Positions 1 through 4,576 of a stretch of 5,220 nucleotides of DNA are shown here, piece after piece. The stretch's first letter is position 1. Every line of letters starts with the position of its first letter. The translations under genes were made by a program, and so were the position numbers. This DNA is from Deltaproteobacteria bacterium (GTDB lineage: Bacteria > Desulfobacterota > DSM-4660 > Desulfatiglandales > B25-G16): positions 1 through 5,220 of the forward strand of contig QMLT01000152.1 of assembly GCA_003646875.1 (NCBI GenBank), written 5' to 3'. Under the pieces are notes generated by a model. The model did not search any database. It was not told the DNA's origin and worked only from the letters and a program-made list of their open reading frames with translations.

Positions 1-1
1 A

Positions 2-331
2 GATTATATAGAAAAGCCATTTGAGCCGGAGGATCTTCTTAAAGCAGTAGATTCAGCGCTTGAGATAGCTGCCACTCAGGAGCCTGAGGTTCAAGACCTG
101 ATTCATAAAGAGGAGATAATTAAGGTCTTAGAGCGGGCTGCATCAAATAGTGAATTCTTCACCAATCTTCTTGAACATGCTACAGACGCCCTTGATGAAT
201 ATGACCTGACAGGCCCTGAGAAGCTTGCCCTCTTAACAGGCGATGTTGAGTGGATAGAGGAGCAGATCGGGCCCCTTACACGATCCCAGAGGCGTTGGCT
301 TGATCTAAGGAGAAGCGCGGAGATCTGGTGA
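2..331 (+). CDS. response regulator, C-terminal part (cut by window start)
   Basis: The open frame runs from the window edge to a TGA at 329-331 and gives 109 residues. It begins with DYIEKPF, the end of a CheY-like receiver domain. The Lys before Pro-Phe is the conserved lysine that contacts the phosphorylated Asp in this family. The last receiver helix follows (EPEDLLKAVDSALEIA). The remaining ~80 residues are predicted helical and charged, with no helix-turn-helix, HD, GGDEF or ATPase motif. The tail carries LTGPEKLALLTGD and ends in QRRWLDLRRSAEIW. From memory this resembles the small helical LTPEEKxALLxGD motif of LigA-like domains, but only weakly. The phosphoacceptor Asp and N-terminus lie outside the window. 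It probably takes part in the same phosphorelay as the receiver-NuoE fusion starting 110 bp downstream. The receiver call is firm; the tail's role is unknown. Confidence 0.85.
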   Translation, partial: DYIEKPFEPEDLLKAVDSALEIAATQEPEVQDLIHKEEIIKVLERAASNSEFFTNLLEHATDALDEYDLTGPEKLALLTGDVEWIEEQIGPLTRSQRRWLDLRRSAEIW

Positions 332-427
332 AATAAGTGGCTGCCAGTGCGAGGCAGACAGGCCTGAAGCGATCTAAGGTTGTAGCAAACTTCCTAAGCG
401 ATCAACAACAAATGATCAATGACAAAA

Positions 428-433
428 AAGGAG
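428..433 (+). promoter_or_regulatory. Shine-Dalgarno AAGGAG that fixes the start of the receiver-NuoE gene
   Basis: AAGGAG lies 8 nt upstream of the ATG at 442. The encoded protein then starts MARKMLVIDDD, exactly where a receiver domain should begin. The frame is open further upstream to a GTG at 337, but that extension has no ribosome site in front of it and encodes no recognisable domain. Confidence 0.8.
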
Positions 434-441
434 CAAACCAG

Positions 442-1449
442 ATGGCTCGAAAGATGCTTGTGATAGACGATGATTCAATGGTCTTATCATCGTGCCAGCG
501 AATATTTGAGGAAGAGGATTTTAATGTTGTCATAACCACAAGTCCGGAAGAGGGGCTAAGCCTTGTCCTGGATACATACTTTGATGTGGTTTTATGTGAC
601 TGGATGATGCCGGGTCTGGATGGAATGGATGTGATAACAAGGCTTGAAGAGACATCTCCGGGCTCTGCTGTTGTTATGATTACCGGGTATCCAAGCATTG
701 AAAGGGCAACCGAAGCGATGAAACGAGGGGCAATGGATTATGTTGCCAAGCCGTTTACACCTGATGAGATAATCAAGGCGGTTGATGAGGCAATACAGCG
801 GAAAGAGGGAGAAGAGAGGAAGGTAATTGAGAGATTTGGCGCTCTAACAAAGACCGGGAAGATATCCCTTCCAAGCATTGATGAAAAGATGCTCCAGACC
901 CTTTCTGCTGCAATAGATGAACGCAGGCAGATGGAGGCAAAGCCTTCACTGGAAGCCCTTTCCGAACCTGAACGTTTAGAGGAAATGACGCTCGCTGTGC
1001 TTAATAAATATGCCCGGGACACAAATAATCTAATCCCTATCCTGCAGGCTATCCATTCATATGCTGGATACCTTTCATATGAGACAATCGGCCTGATTGC
1101 CAGAGAATTAAAGATAAGTGAGCATGAAATCTTTGGCACAGCGTCATTCTATGCCCAGTTCAAATTTGAAAAGCCAGGGCAACATCTTATAAGATGCTGT
1201 ACCGGGACTGCATGTTTCGTTGGCGGCGGCGGTGTGATTCTTGAGGCAGTTGAATCAAAATTGGATATTGTTCCAGGGCAAACAACTAAAGATGGGATGT
1301 TCAGTCTTGAGAGAGTGGCATGTCTTGGATGCTGCGCCTTAGCGCCTGTTGTGACCATTGATGGTGAGGTTTATGGTCAAATGAGTCCTGCAAAGCTATC
1401 AAGGGCTATAGATAAGATTTATAGAACAGAATCAGTCAAAAGTGACTAA
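442..1449 (+). CDS. fusion of CheY-like receiver domain and NuoE/HoxE-type [2Fe-2S] subunit
   Basis: The protein has 335 residues. Residues 1-122 form a complete receiver domain: acidic pair D10/D11, phosphoacceptor D53 in CDWMMPG, switch Thr T81 and K103 in AKPF. A charged linker covers about 123-177. Residues ~178-335 match the NADH dehydrogenase 24 kDa/NuoE family: a helical part (LIPILQAIHSYAGYLS, then the EIFGTASFYAQF segment) and a thioredoxin-like fold with [2Fe-2S] ligands C253, C258, C294 and C298. The spacing Cx4C, x35, Cx3C is the canonical NuoE spacing. NuoE proteins normally have about 160 residues and pass electrons near a NuoF-type FMN/NADH subunit in complex I, Hox/Hyd hydrogenases and NAD-linked formate dehydrogenases. 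The subunit is probably cytoplasmic, as no signal peptide or membrane segment is visible. Both halves keep all key residues, so this is a working fusion rather than debris. Inferred role: phosphorylation-gated electron transfer or assembly in the complex encoded downstream. Confidence 0.92.
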   Translation: MARKMLVIDDDSMVLSSCQRIFEEEDFNVVITTSPEEGLSLVLDTYFDVVLCDWMMPGLDGMDVITRLEETSPGSAVVMITGYPSIERATEAMKRGAMDYVAKPFTPDEIIKAVDEAIQRKEGEERKVIERFGALTKTGKISLPSIDEKMLQTLSAAIDERRQMEAKPSLEALSEPERLEEMTLAVLNKYARDTNNLIPILQAIHSYAGYLSYETIGLIARELKISEHEIFGTASFYAQFKFEKPGQHLIRCCTGTACFVGGGGVILEAVESKLDIVPGQTTKDGMFSLERVACLGCCALAPVVTIDGEVYGQMSPAKLSRAIDKIYRTESVKSD

Positions 1450-1485
1450 AGTGACTAAAATTTAAAGTGCCTAAAGTTAAAATTT
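1439..1485 (+). repeat. degenerate 9-bp tandem repeat (AAAGTGMCT family), copy 1
   Basis: The units are AAAGTGACT at 1439-1447 and 1448-1456, then AAAGTGCCT at 1464-1472 and AAAGTTAAA at 1473-1481. The octamer TAAAATTT occurs at 1456-1463 and again at 1478-1485. The array begins inside the 3' end of the receiver-NuoE gene and supplies its last codons and stop. The 17-mer at 1464-1480 is repeated exactly, inverted, at 4509-4525. No function is evident. Confidence 0.75.
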
Positions 1486-1502
1486 GGAGGCTTTGTCCCG
1501 AG

Positions 1503-1533
1503 TGGAGTGTTGGGCAATGGAGTTCTGGAGATA
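1503..1533 (+). repeat. degenerate ~8-bp tandem repeat (TGGAGNNN)
   Basis: The successive units are TGGAGTGT, TGGGCAA, TGGAGTTC and TGGAGATA, directly adjacent. Three are 8 bp and one is 7 bp. They sit in the 136-bp gap between the receiver-NuoE and NuoG-like genes. The pattern is visible but degenerate, and no function is evident. Confidence 0.5.
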
Positions 1534-1541
1534 CGGGCTTA

Positions 1542-1570
1542 AATGACGAGTGACAATTGACGAATGACAA
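1542..1570 (+). repeat. heptanucleotide tandem repeat (ANTGACR)
   Basis: Four contiguous 7-bp units, AATGACG, AGTGACA, ATTGACG and AATGACA, end just before the ribosome-binding site of the NuoG-like gene. The phase is exact over 28 bp. This is one of several short-period intergenic repeats in the window, each with its own unit. Confidence 0.7.
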
Positions 1571-1573
1571 TAC

Positions 1574-1578
1574 AGGTG
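1574..1578 (+). promoter_or_regulatory. Shine-Dalgarno AGGTG for the NuoG-like gene
   Basis: The AGGTG core (followed by AA) lies 7 nt before the ATG at 1586. It is moderate in strength and directly follows the heptanucleotide repeat. It supports the ATG at 1586, which places about 15 residues ahead of the [2Fe-2S] domain. Confidence 0.55.
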
Positions 1579-1585
1579 AAGAACT

Positions 1586-3250
1586 ATGGAAGAGACGGCT
1601 GAAAATAAAAATTTATCCACAGAAACAATGATAATGAATGGGAAAAATGTATCCTTTTCTTCTGGTGAGACAATACTGGAAGTTGCCAGAAAATCAGGCA
1701 TCTATATCCCTACCCTCTGTTCAAGGCCGGATTTGCCATCTACAGGATCTTGCCGTCTATGTATAGTAAAAGTCAAAGGCGTTCGGGGGTATGTAACATC
1801 CTGCACAACACCTGCCACACCCAATATGGTTGTTACCACCAACTCAGATGAGATTGAAAAACTAAGAAGGGGAATATTGGAGTTAATCTTATCTGAACAT
1901 CCCTCTGCCTGTTTAGTATGCCCTATCAGGGAAACATGTGAGCAATTTAATGCCCCCTCTTCAAAGACTGGAAGGGTTACAGGCTGCAATATGTGCCCAA
2001 ATCGAGATATCTGTGAATTAAGGCAGTTGGTCGAATATCTGGGACTAAAAGAGATAAGATATCCATTATTGTATAAGGATTTTCCCCTTGAGAGAGATGA
2101 CCCATTTATGGATAGGGATTATAATCTATGCATCCTATGCGGTAGATGTATTAGGGCCTGTGAAGAAAATCTCGGCACAAGCGCCATTTCATTTGTTAAA
2201 AGAGGTCACGATACAAAAGTAGGAACCTCCTTCGGAAAACTTCATGTGGATGGCGATTGTCGTTTTTGCATGCATTGCGTTGATGTCTGTCCAACCGGCG
2301 CTTTAACAGTCAGGGGATCCAAATGGTATGAGAATCCTGACATAGAAACACCCACAACATGCATCCTTTGTGAGCGAGGCTGTGACCTTGTGATTGATAC
2401 TAAATGGGATAAGGTTATGGGCGCACATCCTGTCCGGGATATGACCGTCAGCAAAAGAGAATACTGTGTTAAGGGCAGATGTTGTTTACCGGCGCTTTTT
2501 AACAGCCCTGATCGATTGAAATATCCTGCTATCCGCCATGATGACGGGAAGATGATTTACACTGATTGGGATAATGCAATAAACCATGTATCTGATATAA
2601 TATCTCGCTATAAATCATCCGAGATTGCAATCCTTTCCTCAAGGCATCTGACAGATGAATCCATTTATGCCCTGAACGAATTTGCCAGAATCTATGCAGA
2701 ATCAAATATATTCTATATAGCAGATGATGAAATTATATTTCCTAACATAGAAAAATCAGATGAGATCTTTAAGGACATCAAATTATTATACGTAGCAGAG
2801 GCAAACAGTGTAAGTGATGAAATCATAAAGAAATTTACAAGCCTTGAAAATATCATTATTCAGGATATCTACCCTTCTCCCCTTAGCACGTCAAATAAGG
2901 TATGCGCTGTTCTTCCTGTCACAGTTTTTACTGAAATGAACGGCACCAAGACGTGTGTAGATAGCCGCAGAAAACCTGTCGCAAAAGCAGCCAAACCTCC
3001 CGGGAATGCCATTCCAGATTGGGAGATTACCATTAACATAGGAAATGCATTACACAACACAGATTTCAAAATAAAAGATTTCCGCAGCATACAGAACCAT
3101 ATCCAGATGCATCCATGGATTATTGCCTCTGTTCCTATGGTTCCTAAAGACGCTTTAGCGTATAGGGGCTTTCCTATCGCTGATTTTGTTCCTGATTTTA
3201 AGATATTTGTTGAACGTCGTTTAGAATTAAAAGGAGAGATCCATTTTTAG
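1586..3250 (+). CDS. NuoG/FdhA-like multi-cluster iron-sulfur protein with shortened molybdopterin domain
   Basis: The protein has 554 residues. Plant-type [2Fe-2S] ligands are C45, C56, C59 and C73. The NuoG-type His-Cys3 site is H105, C109, C112 and C118. A second Cx2Cx5C set follows at C134, C137 and C143, leading into the usual CELRQLVEYLG helix. Two ferredoxin-type [4Fe-4S] motifs are C182/C185/C188/C192 and C225/C228/C231/C235. The molybdopterin-oxidoreductase Fe4S4 domain has C259, C262, C266 and C294, then KGR and the NSPDRLKYP segment. The rest is only ~240 residues instead of the several hundred of formate dehydrogenases. It keeps the late-fold motif around 440-480 (VLPVTVFTEMNGT, then PPGNAIPDWEI) but has lost most of the cofactor-binding middle. 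It therefore probably acts as an electron wire, as in complex I NuoG or Geobacter SfrA-like proteins, and not as a molybdenum enzyme. It is cytoplasmic, with no Tat signal. The subfamily is uncertain. Confidence 0.9.
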   Translation: MEETAENKNLSTETMIMNGKNVSFSSGETILEVARKSGIYIPTLCSRPDLPSTGSCRLCIVKVKGVRGYVTSCTTPATPNMVVTTNSDEIEKLRRGILELILSEHPSACLVCPIRETCEQFNAPSSKTGRVTGCNMCPNRDICELRQLVEYLGLKEIRYPLLYKDFPLERDDPFMDRDYNLCILCGRCIRACEENLGTSAISFVKRGHDTKVGTSFGKLHVDGDCRFCMHCVDVCPTGALTVRGSKWYENPDIETPTTCILCERGCDLVIDTKWDKVMGAHPVRDMTVSKREYCVKGRCCLPALFNSPDRLKYPAIRHDDGKMIYTDWDNAINHVSDIISRYKSSEIAILSSRHLTDESIYALNEFARIYAESNIFYIADDEIIFPNIEKSDEIFKDIKLLYVAEANSVSDEIIKKFTSLENIIIQDIYPSPLSTSNKVCAVLPVTVFTEMNGTKTCVDSRRKPVAKAAKPPGNAIPDWEITINIGNALHNTDFKIKDFRSIQNHIQMHPWIIASVPMVPKDALAYRGFPIADFVPDFKIFVERRLELKGEIHF

Positions 3251-3300
3251 CAGCTAAATTACGAGATTTGTAACTACATAGGTTCAAAGTTCTGGGTTCA

Positions 3301-3324
3301 CGCCTGCCCGCCGGACGGCAGGCG
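3301..3324 (+). repeat. GC-rich hairpin (REP-like palindrome)
   Basis: CGCCTGCC at 3301-3308 pairs perfectly with GGCAGGCG at 3317-3324 around an 8-nt loop. An alternative stem, CCCGCC 3307-3312 with GGCGGG 3321-3326, overlaps it. It is much richer in GC than its surroundings, and no U-tract follows, so it is not an intrinsic terminator. It looks like a dispersed palindromic repeat lying within the putative inserted element. Confidence 0.65.
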
Positions 3325-3331
3325 GGGTTCG

Positions 3332-3351
3332 ATGGTTATTTGCTAAACCAT
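3332..3351 (+). repeat. hairpin ATGGTT...AACCAT
   Basis: A 6-bp stem (3332-3337 with 3346-3351) closes an 8-nt loop ATTTGCTA. The hairpin after nfnA at 4406-4428 has almost the same loop (ATTTGTTA) and the same GGTT/AACC arms, so the two are probably copies of one degenerate repeat. Confidence 0.45.
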
Positions 3352-3445
3352 TAATCCCGATTTCATCTGGAAACTCTGAACCTTGAACCTGACAACCTGA
3401 GTTATTGAGATTTGTACAAATGATGAAAAATAAAGCATCTATTTT

Positions 3446-3532
3446 AAATAGGCTGAATTTGGCTGGTAAGAGGCTGAAGGCTCGAGGTTTCCTCCCCCTT
3501 CCTCTCCGCCTTTAGCCTTAAGCCTATTTTTT
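3446..3532 (+). terminator. terminator/attenuator-like stem with U-tract upstream of nfnA
   Basis: AAATAGGCT at 3446-3454 is the exact complement of AGCCTATTT at 3521-3529. Nested within, GGCTGAAGGC 3472-3481 pairs with GCCTTTAGCC 3508-3517 (one G-U), and GAGG/CCTC 3484-3494 forms an inner hairpin. A run of six T (3527-3532) follows the GC stem. A competing small hairpin, GCCTA 3522-3526 with TAGGC 3532-3536, would exclude the long outer stem. It could end transcription from the upstream gene or act as a leader attenuator for nfnA, whose ATG is 29 nt further on. Part of it consists of heptamer repeats (AGGCTGA, AGGCTCG; TTTAGCC, TTAAGCC), so a repeat origin is also possible. Confidence 0.45.
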
Positions 3533-3551
3533 AGGCCAGTTTATAAGGATT

Positions 3552-3556
3552 AGGAG
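3552..3556 (+). promoter_or_regulatory. Shine-Dalgarno AGGAG for nfnA
   Basis: AGGAG lies 5 nt before the ATG at 3562. The encoded protein then starts MYELMEKSEI, which matches the usual short N-terminus of NfnA-type proteins. Confidence 0.75.
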
Positions 3557-3561
3557 ACACC

Positions 3562-4401
3562 ATGTACGAGCTAATGGAAAAATCAGAAATATTTAATGTG
3601 CACAAGATGGTAATTAAGGCGCCTGAAATTGCAGATTCCATAAAAGCAGGGCAGTTTGTCATTGTTATGGGTAATAAGTATAGTGAGAGAATACCATTGA
3701 CTGTGTCAGACTGGAATACCGATGCCGGCACAATAACCCTATATATTTTAGAGGTTGGTATCTCAACGCTTGAGTTGGCACGCATGAAGATGGGGGATTC
3801 GCTATATGCTGTAACAGGCCCATTAGGCAACCCTTCAGAGATAAAAAATTATGGCACTGTTGTTTTAGGGGGTGGATGCTATGGAATTGGCGGAATCTAT
3901 CCAATAGCGCATGCATGCAAGGAGACTGGCAATAAGGTTATATCTATCATTGAAGCGCGTTATAGTTTTATGTTCTATCATGAAAAGGAACTTCATGCGG
4001 TGAGTGATCAGGTTCTGTATGCAACAAGTGACGGCTCTAAAGGGAAGAAAGGTAAGGTTGAGGACGTTATCAGAGAGATGCTTGAGAAGGGGGTCAAGAT
4101 TGATCATGCCTTTTTTATGGGATGCACACAGATGCTGGAGAGATGTTCTGAGGTCACCCGCCCCTATGCTATTCCAACCACGGTGGCCCTGAATTCCATT
4201 ATGCTTGATGGCACGGGAATGTGCGGTGCATGCAGGGTTAGTGTTGGAGGCCAGACAAAATTTACATGCGTTGATGGGCCAGAATTTGATGGACATAAGG
4301 TTGATTGGCAAGAATTGAATCAGCGCAAGAGTGCATACGCAGAACGAGAGACAGTTGTTTATCAGTCCTATTCACATGGGTGTATGGCTGAAAGGACGTA
4401 G
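3562..4401 (+). CDS. nfnA: NfnA-type FAD/[2Fe-2S] subunit (ferredoxin-NADP reductase-like, SudB family)
   Basis: The protein has 279 residues, the usual full length. An N-terminal FAD-binding beta-barrel covers ~1-95, with ERIPLTVSD at 42-50 in the place of the flavin-binding RPxT-like motif and the GPLGNP turn at 86-91. A nucleotide-binding domain follows, with VLGGGCYGIGGIYPIA at 101-116 and ATSDGSKGKKG at 154-164. The C-terminal region DGTGMCGACRVSVGG supplies C221 and C224, and TKFTCVDGPEFDG supplies C236, three ligands of the [2Fe-2S] cluster. D216 is a candidate fourth ligand, since an Asp ligand is known in Thermotoga Nfn. NfnA binds NAD(H) and, with NfnB, carries out flavin-based bifurcation linking NADPH, NAD+ and ferredoxin; the pair is also annotated as sulfide dehydrogenase. 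The usual Gly-Pro in the IGP segment is replaced here by GC at 187-188. It is followed 175 bp later by nfnB. Confidence 0.92.
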   Translation: MYELMEKSEIFNVHKMVIKAPEIADSIKAGQFVIVMGNKYSERIPLTVSDWNTDAGTITLYILEVGISTLELARMKMGDSLYAVTGPLGNPSEIKNYGTVVLGGGCYGIGGIYPIAHACKETGNKVISIIEARYSFMFYHEKELHAVSDQVLYATSDGSKGKKGKVEDVIREMLEKGVKIDHAFFMGCTQMLERCSEVTRPYAIPTTVALNSIMLDGTGMCGACRVSVGGQTKFTCVDGPEFDGHKVDWQELNQRKSAYAERETVVYQSYSHGCMAERT

Positions 4402-4405
4402 TTTC

Positions 4406-4428
4406 ATTGGTTTTATTTGTTAACCAAT
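4406..4428 (+). repeat. hairpin directly after nfnA
   Basis: ATTGGTT 4406-4412 pairs with AACCAAT 4422-4428 around a 9-nt AT-rich loop, starting 4 nt after the nfnA stop. No T-run follows, so it is a weak candidate for a terminator. It may instead be an mRNA-stabilising hairpin, or a copy of the degenerate repeat seen at 3332-3351. Confidence 0.45.
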
Positions 4429-4451
4429 CGAACAAACATAACGAACACATA

Positions 4452-4465
4452 TGGCCTTTCGGCCA
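4452..4465 (+). repeat. short GC hairpin TGGCC-TTTC-GGCCA
   Basis: A perfect 5-bp stem with a 4-nt loop sits in the nfnA-nfnB gap. There is no following U-tract, so termination is unlikely. Confidence 0.4.
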
Positions 4466-4481
4466 CAACGAAGGATGAAAG

Positions 4482-4501
4482 TAGTTGAGTGGTTGAGTAG
4501 G
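4482..4501 (+). repeat. short 8-bp tandem repeat (TRGTTGAG)
   Basis: TAGTTGAG at 4482-4489 and TGGTTGAG at 4490-4497 are adjacent, followed by a partial third unit TAGG. It is another short-period repeat in an intergenic gap. Only two full units are present. Confidence 0.45.
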
Positions 4502-4508
4502 AAAGACC

Positions 4509-4553
4509 TTAACTTTAGGCACTTTAGGCAATTTAGTTCACTTTAGGCACTTT
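4509..4553 (-). repeat. degenerate 9-bp tandem repeat (AAAGTGMCT family), copy 2, inverted
   Basis: Read on the minus strand the units are AAAGTGCCT, AAAGTGAACT, AAATTGCCT, AAAGTGCCT and AAAGTTAA. The terminal 17 bp (4509-4525) are the exact reverse complement of 1464-1480. It ends just before the nfnB ribosome-binding site. Confidence 0.75.
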
Positions 4554-4560
4554 CATATAA

Positions 4561-4569
4561 AAGGAAGGG
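4561..4569 (+). promoter_or_regulatory. purine-rich Shine-Dalgarno for nfnB
   Basis: AAGGAAGGG ends 7 nt before the ATG at 4577. It supports this ATG over the in-frame ATGs at codons 9 and 16, neither of which has a comparable purine-rich site at the right distance. Confidence 0.65.
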
Positions 4570-4576
4570 TATTGAT

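Larger units (their letters stand above)
3263..3416 (+). repeat. possible small inserted element: 134 bp between 10-bp direct repeats, with inner inverted repeats
   Basis: GAGATTTGTA occurs at 3263-3272 and again at 3407-3416. The segment between them contains an imperfect inverted repeat: arm 3280-3299 pairs with 3371-3390 at 16 of 20 positions. Both arms are built of heptamers (AGGTTCA, AAGTTCT, GGGTTCA on the left; CTCTGAA, CCTTGAA on the right). Inside are a GC-rich hairpin and a second hairpin. The arrangement resembles a non-autonomous (MITE-like) element with a target-site duplication. However, the inverted arms do not abut the direct repeats and no transposase is present. It fills about half of the 311-bp gap between the NuoG-like gene and nfnA. 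Confidence 0.45.

Noticed and set aside
337..441. In-frame GTG-started N-terminal extension of the receiver-NuoE gene
   Set aside because: It has no ribosome-binding site, encodes no recognisable domain, and the ATG at 442 has an ideal AAGGAG and starts the receiver domain exactly.
738..1139. 133-residue minus-strand open frame opposite the receiver-NuoE gene
   Set aside because: It is a shadow of a conserved coding region with no domain signal.
3405..3445. Possible sigma70-type promoter (TTGAGA or TTGTAC with TATTTT) before nfnA
   Set aside because: The spacing between the candidate -35 and -10 boxes is wrong for both choices, so no promoter is claimed.
3251..3561. tRNA or other structured RNA gene in the 311-bp gap
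   Set aside because: No cloverleaf or T-arm motif is present; the structure seen is explained by palindromic repeats and the terminator-like stem.
4004..4192. 62-residue + strand open frame inside nfnA in another frame
   Set aside because: It is fully contained in nfnA, has low-complexity basic composition and no homologous look.
3865..4311. 148-residue open frame on the minus strand inside nfnA
   Set aside because: It lies opposite a well-supported conserved gene and its protein shows no recognisable motif, so it is a shadow frame.
4452..4465. Hairpin TGGCC/GGCCA as an intrinsic terminator after nfnA
   Set aside because: The stem is only 5 bp and is followed by CAACG, not a T-run; nfnB follows on the same strand.
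1439..4553. Repeat arrays considered as a CRISPR array
   Set aside because: The units are 7-9 bp and contiguous, without regular unique spacers, and there are no cas genes.
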